From contig NZ_CP176395.1 in NCBI RefSeq assembly GCF_046244365.1, positions 6,076,001 through 6,140,000 of the forward strand: DNA of 64,000 nucleotides. The letters are read 5' to 3'. Both the position numbers and the translations under genes were made by a program. How positions within the stretch are numbered: the stretch's first letter is position 1; each line of letters opens with the position of its first letter. Positions 25,739-34,268 of the stretch are shown here, in pieces. Source of the DNA: Paenibacillus_V sp046244365. GTDB lineage: Bacteria; Bacillota; Bacilli; Paenibacillales; NBRC-103111. Under the pieces are notes generated by a model, which did not search any database, had not been told where the DNA came from, and saw only the letters and a program-made list of their open reading frames with translations.

Positions 25739-26431
25739 TTATACGAAACCTTTCTCCTTCAAACTAACGAAACGGTTGTCACCCACAATAACGTGGTCAA
25801 GCACTTCAATCCCGATAATCGTTCCCGCTTCCATCAGCTGCCGCGTAATCGCGATGTCTTCCGGACTCGGCGTCGGATCTCCGCTCGGATGATTGTGAAC
25901 GCAAATGAGCGAAGCGCTGCTTCGCTGAATCGCCGCCCGAAACACTTCCCGCGGATGAACGATCGATGCGTTCAAGCTGCCTATCGACAACGTTTCCCGG
26001 CCAACGACATGATTTTTGGTATTCAGAAACAGACAGACAAAATGCTCTTTCTGCAAGTAGCGCAAGTCTTCCATCACAAGCGCGGCTACGTCCTGCGGCG
26101 AGCGGATCGTTACTTTGTCGTCCATCGTGCTGCGGGCGATCCTTTTGCCCAGTTCGATGCTTGCTTTGAGCTGCAATGCTTTTGCAGCGCCAATCCCTTT
26201 AATGCGCGTGAGCTGATCGACACTCGTTTCCACAAGATTGCGGAGCGAGCCCGTTTCCATCAGCACCCGCTGCGCGAGCGTAACCGCCGACTCCGCATAC
26301 GTACCCGTACGCAGAAGAATGGCGAGCAGCTCGGCGTTGCTAAGCGACTGAGCCCCAAATTGCAGCATGCGTTCTCTCGGTCTATCCTCACTGGGGACAT
26401 CGCGCAATGTGAAATTGTGCGACTCCATCAA
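25739..26431 (-). CDS. radC: RadC/MPN-domain JAMM protein
   Basis: 230 residues. An N-terminal helix-hairpin-helix region (~20-95, LAILLRTGTYAESAVTLAQR, RIKGIGAAKALQLKA) precedes the RadC JAMM domain with the metal motif HNHPSGDPTPSPED (~residues 177-190). Its exact role is unsettled: it was once linked to DNA repair, and the fold suggests a metallo-hydrolase. It is upstream of mreB as in B. subtilis, 57 bp away. Confidence 0.95.
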   Translation of the reverse strand: MMESHNFTLRDVPSEDRPRERMLQFGAQSLSNAELLAILLRTGTYAESAVTLAQRVLMETGSLRNLVETSVDQLTRIKGIGAAKALQLKASIELGKRIARSTMDDKVTIRSPQDVAALVMEDLRYLQKEHFVCLFLNTKNHVVGRETLSIGSLNASIVHPREVFRAAIQRSSASLICVHNHPSGDPTPSPEDIAITRQLMEAGTIIGIEVLDHVIVGDNRFVSLKEKGFV

Positions 26432-26671
26432 TTCCCCTCTTTCGTTCGGTTGTTACGGCACTCTTCATATCACAAAGCGGCACTTTTACTGCCACACCCC
26501 ATTATAGCATGTTTTTGCCTGTACGACGAATCGTGTGGAAACTTCGCGATCGGACTCGTTTCGTGTCGCTGCAAACTTGCCGGACCCGTTGCAGTTTGCA
26601 GGTTTATCCGGTTTTTGAGGATTTGCGATGCCCTCATCTGTTGGCATACTCGACGCTTACGAGATGTAATG

Positions 26672-26880
26672 AACCTGCGTTCACTAATAGTGAAGCAAAC
26701 TTCACTATTCAGGTCTGGAAGTGAGTTTAAGCTGCAAATAGTGAAGCAAAAGTCGCTATTTTGCCGTTACGTTCACTAATAATGAAGCTGGATTCACTAT
26801 GTGACTGCAGCGAATGTTTTCGAAGGCTTTTAGTGAATTTAGGTTCATTATTAGTGAAGCATAGTTCACTATTTTGCCGC
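26672..26880. repeat. Cluster of TTCACTA-type palindromes
   Basis: Perfect TTCACTA-A-TAGTGAA at 26680-26694, variants TTCACTAATAATGAA (26772-26786) and TTCATTATTAGTGAA (26844-26858), with further single TTCACTA or TAGTGAA half sites and two AGTTCACTATTTTGCCG-like ends. The stretch 26432-26940 carries no convincing gene. Confidence 0.7.
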
Positions 26881-26946
26881 CGGTTACTCGGCGCTTAAGC
26901 ACTGGCTTGCTCGTTTGGTGAAAACTGATCAATCATCAGTATGAAT

Positions 26947-27146
26947 GGGTGCGGGGTGCGGGGTGCGGGGTGCGGGGTGCGGGGTGCGGGGTGCGGGGTG
27001 CGGGGTGCGGGGTGCGGGGTGCGGGGTGCGGGGTGCGGGGTGCGGGGTGCGGGGTGCGGGGTGCGGGGTGCGGGGTGCGGGGTGCGGGGTGCGGGGTGCG
27101 GGGTGCGGGGTGCGGGGTGCGGGGTGCGGGGTGCGGGGTGCGGGGT
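26947..27146. repeat. Perfect heptanucleotide tandem array, (GGGTGCG) x28
   Basis: 200 bp of uninterrupted GGGTGCG units (equivalently GGGGTGC), 28 full copies plus GGGT, with no substitutions. The plus strand has about 28 G-runs of four separated by three bases, a strong G-quadruplex pattern. Open frames through it (GCGVRGA- or APRTPHP-type repeats) are consequences of the repeat and are not genes. Confidence 0.95.
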
Positions 27147-27199
27147 TAGCGGTTAGTCGGTTAGCTGGTCGGATCGCCGCTACCTTGGCCACATAAATA

Positions 27200-27247
27200 A
27201 AAAAGACGGAGCAACCAAGGAAATTCCCGGTTGACGACCGTCTTTTT
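27200..27247 (-). terminator. Terminator of the motA-motB operon
   Basis: AAAAAGACGG and CCGTCTTTTT enclose an inner CAACC/GGTTG stem; T-run on the minus strand, 55 bp after the motB stop. Confidence 0.8.
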
Positions 27248-27301
27248 AGATTAGTTGCAGATCGCATTTGTAAGCACCCGACCTGTTCGGAGCAAGCCGC
27301 C

Positions 27302-28069
27302 TTAAGGTAAGGTTTTACGGAGGACGGACAGCTCCACCCGGCGGTTTTTCTCTCTTCCTTCTTTCGTATCGTTAGGCGCTACGGGGCGGAACTCGCCTTG
27401 GCCGATGGCGCTGAATCTGCCCGGCTCGAGCTGCTTGTTCTGCTGGAGCACCTTCATAAAATTGATCGCCCGCTTGGCGCTCAAATCCCAGTTCGATTCG
27501 AACTCCCGGTTGCTGATCGGAATGTTGTCGGTATGGCCGGTCACCAGAATTTGATAGCCCGGGTACTGAATCAGGATGTCGGCAAGCGTCATCCCCAGTT
27601 TTTGCGCCTCCGGTCTTACCGCAGCGCTCCCTGATCCGAACAACGCGGTATCGCTGATCGTGATCGTCAGCTGCTTATCATCGAGCCCTACGGCCAGCTG
27701 CTCATCCATCCCTTTGTCGGCTATGTATTTCTCTATGCTTTCCTTCATCGCTTCCAGCTCTTTCGTTTCCTCTTCGAAGCGGCCGTCTCCTTCCGCCTTG
27801 CCCGATTGCTCCAGGTCCTGGCTCTTGGTCGTCTGCGGCTGAATCGGCTTCGGGAACTGCGAAATGCCCGGCTGATTCATCACGCCCACATTTCCGTTGA
27901 AGGCGGCGTTAACGGCTTGCATCAGCTCGCTGAACTTCTTGCTGTCCACTTGGCTGGCTGCGAACAAGACGATAAAGAGGGCGAGAAGGAGCGTCAGCAA
28001 ATCGGCGTACGGAATCAGCCACGTTTCATCGATATGCTCCTCGTGATGCTCTTTCTTACGCTTACTCAC
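27302..28069 (-). CDS. motB: Flagellar stator protein MotB
   Basis: 255 residues: a short cytoplasmic start, one membrane segment with the proton-binding Asp in IPYADLLTLLLALFIVLFAAS (~residues 20-40), a linker, and a C-terminal OmpA-like peptidoglycan-binding domain (~150-250; GHTDNIPISNREFESNWDLS, AKRAINFMKVLQQN). It anchors the stator to the wall. It overlaps motA by 8 bp. The Asp context fits a proton-driven MotB rather than the sodium-type MotS, but this is not decisive. Confidence 0.95.
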   Translation of the reverse strand: MSKRKKEHHEEHIDETWLIPYADLLTLLLALFIVLFAASQVDSKKFSELMQAVNAAFNGNVGVMNQPGISQFPKPIQPQTTKSQDLEQSGKAEGDGRFEEETKELEAMKESIEKYIADKGMDEQLAVGLDDKQLTITISDTALFGSGSAAVRPEAQKLGMTLADILIQYPGYQILVTGHTDNIPISNREFESNWDLSAKRAINFMKVLQQNKQLEPGRFSAIGQGEFRPVAPNDTKEGREKNRRVELSVLRKTLP

Positions 28070-28859
28070 CGGCTTTGCCCTCCCCGGCTTGTTTCTCTTC
28101 AGGGAATCGCTGCGACAACGGGATGAAGATCGACAGCTTCTGTTCGATCGCGATGCTCGAAACGCCCGATTGAATCGAGAGGAGCCCCTCGGCCATCATT
28201 AAGCGGATTTCCGTTTCCTTCTTCGACATTTGCTTCAGCTTGTTGGCCATCGGATGCCAGAGCACGTATCCGGAAAAAATCCCGAGCAGCGTCGCGATAA
28301 AAGCGGCGGCGATGGAATGGCCGAGCTTGTCCATCTCGTTCAGATTGCCGAGAGCCGCGACCAGTCCGACGACGGCCCCGAGAACGCCGAGCGTAGGGGC
28401 ATACGTACCGGCCTGCGAGAACAAAGACGCTCCCGAGCGGTGACGTTCCTCCATCGCCCCGATATCCTCAAGCAGCACTTCTTTGACAAAATCGGGATCG
28501 TTGCCGTCGATAATCATTTTCATGCCGTATTTCATAAAAGGGTCGTCAATCGATTCTACTTTGCTCTCCAAGGCAAGCAGCCCTTCGCGGCGGGAAATGT
28601 TCGTCCATTCGATAAACGTTTGAATAAGCTCTTTTTTGTCTTGCAGTTTTTGGCCGACGAAAATTTTTTTCAGCAAAAACGGAAATTTTTTAATTTCCGG
28701 CATTTGAAAGCCGATAAACAAAGTAGCGGCCGTTCCGACGAAAATGATGAGGAACGCGGCGGGATTGACGAGCGCGCTAAGACTGGCTCCCTTCAGTACC
28801 ATTCCGACTCCAACTGCAATAACCGCAAGAATAATTCCGATAATACTCGACTTCTCCAT
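28062..28859 (-). CDS. motA: Flagellar stator protein MotA
   Basis: 265 residues with four membrane segments (~3-22, 31-50, ~148-170, ~180-200) and a large cytoplasmic loop. Typical elements are AAFLIIFVGTAATLFIGFQM, YAPTLGVLGAVVGLVAALGN with the channel proline/threonine region, and FIATLLGIFSGYVLWHPMAN. It forms the ion channel of the motor with MotB. First gene of motA-motB. Confidence 0.95.
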   Translation of the reverse strand: MEKSSIIGIILAVIAVGVGMVLKGASLSALVNPAAFLIIFVGTAATLFIGFQMPEIKKFPFLLKKIFVGQKLQDKKELIQTFIEWTNISRREGLLALESKVESIDDPFMKYGMKMIIDGNDPDFVKEVLLEDIGAMEERHRSGASLFSQAGTYAPTLGVLGAVVGLVAALGNLNEMDKLGHSIAAAFIATLLGIFSGYVLWHPMANKLKQMSKKETEIRLMMAEGLLSIQSGVSSIAIEQKLSIFIPLSQRFPEEKQAGEGKAGE

Positions 28860-29272
28860 GTAGCTGCCAGCCCCCCAGGTTATGTAAGTGAAAATTCATG
28901 GTGTCGCGCCGTCAATGATCATCGATTGCGCTCTCCCTATTCTAGTTCTTCCGAACCAGTTCTTCAACATATTCTTATTACAAGGTTATAAGAACCCCTT
29001 TATGACCGAGCTTCATGCCGTAAAACGAAGAAAATCGACTGCCGTTAACCGTTCATCCCAATAAAAAAGACGGCCGACGCGGGCAATACCCGGACATCCG
29101 ACGCGCCCAACCAGACGATAGCGGTAAGCTTATCCCATAATATTGGACAAATAGGCTCAACAAAGCGACGTTTGCCTTCGATGCTCATTCCGATTCCTTT
29201 GCGAGGAGCCCTAACAATCCCCCGCACAGCAACTTGTGCCTTCGATGCTCATTACGCATATTCAAATAAAAA
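28860..29272. other. Gene-free interval between rpoN and motA with a short repeat
   Basis: No credible gene. The 17-mer TGCCTTCGATGCTCATT occurs at 29173-29189 and again at 29237-29253, and a variant (TGCCTTCCATGCTCAT) appears at about 49206, at the start of the hexamer-repeat region. Confidence 0.5.
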
Positions 29273-29309
29273 AAGGCCGTCATGCCTGACGGTTCAGGCG
29301 GACGGCCTT
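29273..29309 (-). terminator. Terminator after rpoN
   Basis: AAGGCCGTC and GACGGCCTT enclose an inner CCTGA/TCAGG stem; A-run upstream gives a T-run on the minus strand. Confidence 0.85.
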
Positions 29310-29322
29310 GCTGTATGGGGTC

Positions 29323-30651
29323 TTACGAATGTCCGGCTACGGTACGGAAACGCGAGGATAGCAGCCGCATTTCCTCCCGGTATTTCACGACCGTCCTTCT
29401 TGCAAGTTGCACGCCTTCCGCCGAAAGCAAGTCGGCAATCCGTTGATCGGACAGAGGCGCCCTTTTGTCTTCCGCGTCGATCAGCTGCTTGATTCTCGAT
29501 TTGACGCTTTCCGCGGAAGCGGCATCCTGTTCGCCGGCGACGCTGCCGGAGAAAAAATATTTCAGCTCATACAGCCCTTGCGGGGTAAGTGCATATTTAT
29601 TGCGTACGGTTCGGCTGATCGTCGATTCGTGTAAGCCGAGTTTTTCTGCAATCGCTTTCATATTCATCGGACGCATGCGGGTAACGCCGTGAACCATAAA
29701 ATCCCGCTGCTCTTCCACAATCGCTTCGATTACCCGGTAAAGCGTCGCGTTCCGCTGCTCGAGGCTTCGGATCAGCCATTTGGCCGTTTGCAGATGATCG
29801 CGCAAAAAGAGGTTGACTTCCTTGCTGCCGCCTGTCACGAGCATGCTTTGGTAACAGCCGCTCAGCGAAACCTGGGGAATAAGCGATTCGTTAAGCGTTA
29901 TGACGAATTGGTCCCGCTCCGCGGCAACGACGGCATCGGGGACGATATATTTGCCGTTGCATTCGCTGTAGGCAAGGCCCGGGCGCGGGTCGAGCCGGCG
30001 AATATAGTCGAGCGCCCGGACGACGGCTTCCAGCGGCGCGCGCAGCGACTCCGCGATCTTTTTGAGCTTGCCGCCGCCCAGCTCCTGCAGGAAGCCGATT
30101 ACGACAGGCGCGGCGAGCGGGTCCGCATCCGGGTCGCGTTCGATTTGCAGCAGCAGGCATTCCTGCAGATTGCGCGCGCCAACCCCCGCCGGCTCCAACG
30201 ACTGAAGCAGCTTCAGTGCCGCTTCGGCACGTGCCGACGGCGCTTGCAGGACGGCGCAAACTTCCTCCAGCCCGATTTCCAAATACCCGTCTTCATTCAG
30301 GTTGCCCGCCAAGAACGCCGCAATTTTGCGCTTGCTATCGTTCCCTGCGGCTGTACGGAGTTGACTGATCAGTGCCGATTCCAACGTTTCCGGCTGGCAA
30401 GCGGCCTCCGTTCTCCCGTAGCCTTTCGCTCCGTTCCCCGAATAGGCGCTTGCGGAAACTCCGACTCCCCGGTTTTTGCGGGAATCACGCCATGATATGT
30501 CGAGCATCGGATTGAGCGTGGACTGCTCCTGCACGTATTCCGCGAGTTCGGATGCGGACAGCTGGAGCAAATGAATCGACTGCTGAAGCTGGACCGTCAT
30601 GCCGAGCTTGAGCGATTGGGTTTGCGTCAGCGCAGATTTTAGCGCCATCAC
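29323..30651 (-). CDS. rpoN: RNA polymerase sigma-54 factor
   Basis: 442 residues. Region I is glutamine/leucine-rich (LKLGMTVQLQQSIHLLQLS), a core-binding region lies at ~95-290, and the C-terminal RpoN box ARRTVVKYREEM is near the end (residues ~419-430), preceded by the helix-turn-helix segment. Sigma-54 (SigL) transcribes activator-dependent genes, often for amino-acid or carbohydrate catabolism. No enhancer-binding activator is encoded in the window. Single gene with its own terminator. Confidence 0.95.
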   Translation of the reverse strand: MMALKSALTQTQSLKLGMTVQLQQSIHLLQLSASELAEYVQEQSTLNPMLDISWRDSRKNRGVGVSASAYSGNGAKGYGRTEAACQPETLESALISQLRTAAGNDSKRKIAAFLAGNLNEDGYLEIGLEEVCAVLQAPSARAEAALKLLQSLEPAGVGARNLQECLLLQIERDPDADPLAAPVVIGFLQELGGGKLKKIAESLRAPLEAVVRALDYIRRLDPRPGLAYSECNGKYIVPDAVVAAERDQFVITLNESLIPQVSLSGCYQSMLVTGGSKEVNLFLRDHLQTAKWLIRSLEQRNATLYRVIEAIVEEQRDFMVHGVTRMRPMNMKAIAEKLGLHESTISRTVRNKYALTPQGLYELKYFFSGSVAGEQDAASAESVKSRIKQLIDAEDKRAPLSDQRIADLLSAEGVQLARRTVVKYREEMRLLSSRFRTVAGHS

Positions 30652-31127
30652 GGTTCACCGCCTTTATACGTTTGCTAATACGCTTTGTCCTTCATTATAA
30701 CGGAGAGATGACAAGAAATCCCTGCATAAAAGATGGAAGCGTTATCATAAATACGGCAATTCGCACCTTTCCTTATTTCGAGGCGATGAACGCTCTCGGA
30801 TCGGTCGTCCGAACGTCGCCTTGAGCCGCCCGTACTCTATCGCATAACCAAAATGAGGCATAAGGTTCGCGGTCCGAATGCGTCTTGCCCCCTCGATCGT
30901 CAGGAAGACGCAAACCGCATGTATGGAGTCGCAGGCGATAGAAAACAATCCGAGCAGCACGTAAGTCATCGGCCTCCCTCACTTTCACATTATTTGGCAA
31001 CGATTGTCCGTTATGCGTTCGAATTTTCGAACGCTTACGCAATTTGCCGCCTATTTATAAGCAAGCAAATAACGTGCCAATAATGTCCAAGGAGCGAACC
31101 GGTTACTCATCTGCATGCCGAATGTCG
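30652..31127. other. Interval upstream of rpoN with one doubtful small frame
   Basis: Nothing is clearly coding. A 74-codon minus-strand frame (30745-30969, starting MTYVLLGLFSIACDS) has a hydrophobic N-terminus and a GGAGG only three bases before its ATG; I do not recognise it and regard it as unproven. Confidence 0.3.
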
Positions 31128-31784
31128 TTACTTGGGCTGCACCCAGCCTTGCTCATAGACGTAACGCATAAGCTGAACCCGATTTTCCAAATGCAGCTTC
31201 TGCAAAATGTTTTTCATATGGTTCTTCACCGTATGCTCCGAAATGACCAGCTGTTCCGATATTTCCCGGTTCGATTTTCCGCGCGCCACCCATTCCAGTA
31301 TTTCTCTCTCCCGCGCGGTCAGCGGTCCGCGTTCCTCGTGAACGGTTTGCTCTTTAGGCGTAAACTCCTGCAAAATACGGATGGCCAGCTCCTTCGACAT
31401 CGGCGCTTCGTCGGTGACGATCGCCCGTAAATATTCGTGCCAAGAGGAAGGGTGCAAGTTTTTGAGCAGATATCCTTGGGCCCCTTTCTTCAGCGCTTCG
31501 AACAGATTGGCGATGTCGTCCGATACCGTTACGATCACGATCTTTACATAGGGAAACCGGCTCTTGATCGCTTTCGTCGCTTCCAGGCCGTCCATTTCCG
31601 GCATATGGATATCCATCAGCACGAGATCCGGCATCATCCGCTCCGTCATTTCTATCGCTTGCTTCGCGCTTTGCGCTTCGGCAACGACTTCGAACATCGT
31701 GTCGATGCTCAGAATATCGCGCATGCCTTCCCTCGCATGCGCCGAATCGTCCACGATCAGGACGCGGAACACATTATTCATCAT
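31128..31784 (-). CDS. NarL/LuxR-family response regulator
   Basis: 218 residues: receiver domain (~5-125) with the phospho-acceptor Asp in DLVLMDIHMPEMDGLEA (~D57), and a C-terminal LuxR-type helix-turn-helix (LTAREREILEWVARGKSNRE, then ISEQLVISEHTVKNHM). Its start overlaps the stop of the adjacent kinase by 4 bp, so the two form one translationally coupled two-component system. The stimulus is unknown. Confidence 0.93.
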   Translation of the reverse strand: MMNNVFRVLIVDDSAHAREGMRDILSIDTMFEVVAEAQSAKQAIEMTERMMPDLVLMDIHMPEMDGLEATKAIKSRFPYVKIVIVTVSDDIANLFEALKKGAQGYLLKNLHPSSWHEYLRAIVTDEAPMSKELAIRILQEFTPKEQTVHEERGPLTAREREILEWVARGKSNREISEQLVISEHTVKNHMKNILQKLHLENRVQLMRYVYEQGWVQPK

Positions 31785-32617
31785 TTCCCCTTCTTTCGAA
31801 TGACCATCTTCGTTTCCTTCTCCAGACGCTCAAGCGTCAGCTCCCAACCCATTTCCTTCGCCCGGTCCCGTAAAATTTGCAAGCCGTACTTGTCCGGCAT
31901 GGCAAAAGGATCTCCTCCCAAAAAGCCTCGTCCGTCGTCCGTAACGGTACACGCCCAGCCGCCGTCCGCCATCGTTTCGCATTCCGCGCTGACCCGTTCG
32001 GCTTGAGCATGCTTGCGTACGTTCAGCAGCGCCTCGCGCAGTGAAGCGTACAGCTCGACCTTTTCCTTGGCGGAAAGCCGCTCTTCGGGCAGCTCCCAGC
32101 GGAAGTCTACGGCCATTCCCGTATCGTTCGCCGTTTCGGCAATCAAGGATCGAATGGACTCCATCCACGGCATCGTATCAGGTACAGGAGGCTTTCGCAA
32201 ATTGGCGATCGCCTGCCGGACGTATTCATTGACTTGATGCACCGTTTTGCGCAGCTTTCCGATCTGCACCGCATGGTTCTCGCTTCCTCCGCTGCGCTCC
32301 AGCTGGTCCACCTTGACCGACAGCAAAAAAAGCGATTGCGCAATGCCGTCATGCAGCTCCCGGGCAATCCTTTCGCGTTCCACAAGCGCCGCCTTCAGTG
32401 CGCGCTCCTTGTTCAGCTCCTCCTGTGTCGTTTCGAGAATCGAAAACAGCTTGACCGAAAGCGTCACCGTTACGACAAAAACCAGAATCGGCGCGAGCAT
32501 GTTCCCGACCTCCATCGAAACGAGGGACATGAGCAAATCGTGCCTGACATACTCCCAAATCCCGATGGTAAGTGTCGGAATCGTTAAGATCAACCATTTG
32601 ATTTCTTTATAGGACAT
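31781..32617 (-). CDS. NarL-type (HisKA_3) sensor histidine kinase
   Basis: 278 residues from MSYKEIKWLILTIPT, preceded by GGAGGG. Two N-terminal hydrophobic segments (~7-25 and ~38-60) form a short membrane anchor without a large sensing domain; the phospho-acceptor is in ERIARELHDGIAQSLFLLSV (~H100); a compact ATPase domain ends with GRGF and KYGLQILRDRAKEMG. Short-sensor kinases of this kind often respond to membrane or envelope conditions; that is inference. Confidence 0.9.
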   Translation of the reverse strand: MSYKEIKWLILTIPTLTIGIWEYVRHDLLMSLVSMEVGNMLAPILVFVVTVTLSVKLFSILETTQEELNKERALKAALVERERIARELHDGIAQSLFLLSVKVDQLERSGGSENHAVQIGKLRKTVHQVNEYVRQAIANLRKPPVPDTMPWMESIRSLIAETANDTGMAVDFRWELPEERLSAKEKVELYASLREALLNVRKHAQAERVSAECETMADGGWACTVTDDGRGFLGGDPFAMPDKYGLQILRDRAKEMGWELTLERLEKETKMVIRKKGK

Positions 32618-32775
32618 CCGTTTCCCTCCAGCTCCATCAGACGACAACGCCAAAAATGCACCGTACGCCCGGCCGTCCTTTGAACAAAAAAGGCGGTTTT
32701 TGGGCAGACTGGTGCTTTCATTGTATAAACCTGTGTGAAACTTGTCCATGCTAAACAGAAGGAGGTGAATGCAAA

Positions 32776-32931
32776 ATGGCAAAAGATGTATTGTGCGAAG
32801 TCAATTCCTGCAAATATTGGGCGAACGGTAACAAATGCAACGCTTCTTCCATCTATGTGGTCAGCCATCGCGGCAAACAGGCGGTAAATTCGGAAGAAAC
32901 CGACTGCAAAACATTCGAATCGAAAATCTAG
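32776..32931 (+). CDS. DUF1540 cysteine-rich small protein
   Basis: 51 residues starting MAKDVLCEVNSCKYWANGNK after an excellent GGAGGTGA. Four cysteines (C7, C12, C21, C44) match the DUF1540 arrangement, probably a small metal-binding protein; many spore formers have several such genes, some spore-associated. It is divergent from the kinase gene and followed by a hairpin. Function unknown. Confidence 0.85.
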   Translation: MAKDVLCEVNSCKYWANGNKCNASSIYVVSHRGKQAVNSEETDCKTFESKI

Positions 32932-32977
32932 ATCGAATGCCCTGTGCCTCAAAACCAATCTCAAGCTTTACGAAACG

Positions 32978-33001
32978 GGCAGCCTTCGGCAAAAGGCTGC
33001 C
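32978..33001 (+). terminator. Terminator of the DUF1540 gene
   Basis: GGCAGCC and GGCTGCC around a 10-nt loop, followed by TGTTTTGT. Confidence 0.7.
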
Positions 33002-33100
33002 TGTTTTGTCGCTTCGGTAATCAGTATTACCAAGAATGATAATTATTATCACACATTTGCCTGATTCTCATATGCTTATCCCAACTGCTCAACATACGGA

Positions 33101-33128
33101 AAAGAGATGACGCCAACGTCATCTCTTT
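33101..33128. terminator. Terminator after maf
   Basis: Perfect 12-bp inverted repeat AAAGAGATGACG with a 4-nt loop and T-runs on both strands, 12 bp from the maf stop. Confidence 0.85.
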
Positions 33129-33139
33129 TTTGATGCCTG

Positions 33140-33781
33140 TCAAGGCAATGCAATATCGAACTCGGCAAGCATCCCGCTGAGCAAGTTTAAGGATAACCCG
33201 ACGACGGAGTAGTAATCCCCGTCTATTCTGTCGACGAAAGTCGCGCCAAATCCTTGCGCCGCATAGCTCCCGGCCTTGTCCATCGGCTCGCCGGTCGCGA
33301 TATACCGCCTGATTTGCGCGTCCGTCAGCGCCTGAAGCGTAACGTCGGTCTTCTTGTTGCGCACTAGCAGACGCCCCGAGCGGCGATCGATGCAGGCGAT
33401 GCCCGTGTATACCTGATGTACGGCTCCTTGCAGAAGCTTCAGCATGCGGAATGCGTCTTCCTCGTCCGCCGGTTTGCCGTAGACAACGCCGTTCAACACC
33501 ACAATGGTGTCTGCGCCGATAATAATGCCCGAGCCGTCTTCCTCGGCCAAACCTGAAGCCGTGTCGCGAACCGTTCCCGTGCTTTGGCTTTTAAGCAGTT
33601 CGTTAACGGCTTCCGCTTTGCGCAGCGCGAGCTGCTCCACCATTGCGGCCGGAGCCGTTCCTTCCTCCACCGTTTCGTCGGCATGACTGACGACGATACG
33701 AACGGGCAAACCAAGCATGCGAATAAGCTCCTGCCTTCTAGGCGAAGAGGAAGCTAGTATGAGCGTCATCTTTCTCTCCAT
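33140..33781 (-). CDS. maf: Maf-family nucleotide pyrophosphatase
   Basis: 213 residues. The N-terminal LILASSSPRRQELIRMLGL and the central GADTIVVLNGVVYGKP hold the substrate-binding and catalytic residues of the dTTP/UTP pyrophosphatase subgroup (house-cleaning enzyme; overproduction in Bacillus inhibits septation). A ~20-residue loop (SQSTGTVRDTASGLAEEDG) is inserted before the DTIV motif. The ATG at 33769 is an equally plausible start, since GGAGAG precedes it. It follows the DUF4321 gene. Confidence 0.93.
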   Translation of the reverse strand: MERKMTLILASSSPRRQELIRMLGLPVRIVVSHADETVEEGTAPAAMVEQLALRKAEAVNELLKSQSTGTVRDTASGLAEEDGSGIIIGADTIVVLNGVVYGKPADEEDAFRMLKLLQGAVHQVYTGIACIDRRSGRLLVRNKKTDVTLQALTDAQIRRYIATGEPMDKAGSYAAQGFGATFVDRIDGDYYSVVGLSLNLLSGMLAEFDIALP

Positions 33782-33823
33782 TTTTCTTTCCTCCGATTGG
33801 TCTTCCGTCTCTGTACGATTCTC

Positions 33824-34066
33824 TTACAGCTTCCGGTAAATCCATATTGCAGCTATCATCATGATGATGCTGATTAAGTTAAGCCTGATTTCAAGCAGCA
33901 GATCGTAACGGATCACCTGCAAATCCGCTTTCGGATGCCAGTTGATTTCCGCCGACTTCGTCAGAAACGATATGCCCGGCACGGAAGCGAGCAGCTGCGT
34001 AATAATCGCCCCGGCGATCAGCCCGATGACGATGAACAAAATAAGTGTCCAGTTCGACTTTTTCAT
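33824..34066 (-). CDS. DUF4321 membrane protein
   Basis: 80 residues with two hydrophobic segments, at ~7-27 (LILFIVIGLIAGAIITQLLA) and ~60-77 (LNLISIIMMIAAIWIYR), and a short external loop that includes a PGISFLTKSAEI stretch. The DUF4321 family is commonly encoded next to maf in Firmicutes, as here (42 bp apart). Function unknown. Confidence 0.85.
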   Translation of the reverse strand: MKKSNWTLILFIVIGLIAGAIITQLLASVPGISFLTKSAEINWHPKADLQVIRYDLLLEIRLNLISIIMMIAAIWIYRKL

Positions 34067-34268
34067 CCGCGTCTCTCCTCATTCTCGCCCACAAACTATC
34101 ATTCCCATTATACGGATTCGGACAAACCAATACAATGAAAGCCTTCCTTAGCTATCGCGCCTATCCTCAAACGGCAATATCCGTCAAAATTCGGCAATAG
34201 GGAAATATTTCATGGAAAACGCTACCGCATCCTGTGATAAAATGAACGCTGGGGAGGTACAGCTTACG

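Noticed and set aside
25103..26779. 558-codon plus-strand frame across mreB and radC
   Set aside because: Runs antisense through two certain genes and their gap, with no ribosome-binding site or recognisable domain.
26672..26880. Possible CRISPR array
   Set aside because: The repeats are short palindromes with irregular spacing and no cas genes are present; the same applies to 49446-49637.
26941..27267. Frames coding GCGVRGA- and APRTPHP-type repeats
   Set aside because: They exist only because a 7-bp repeat is open in all frames; no sign of translation.
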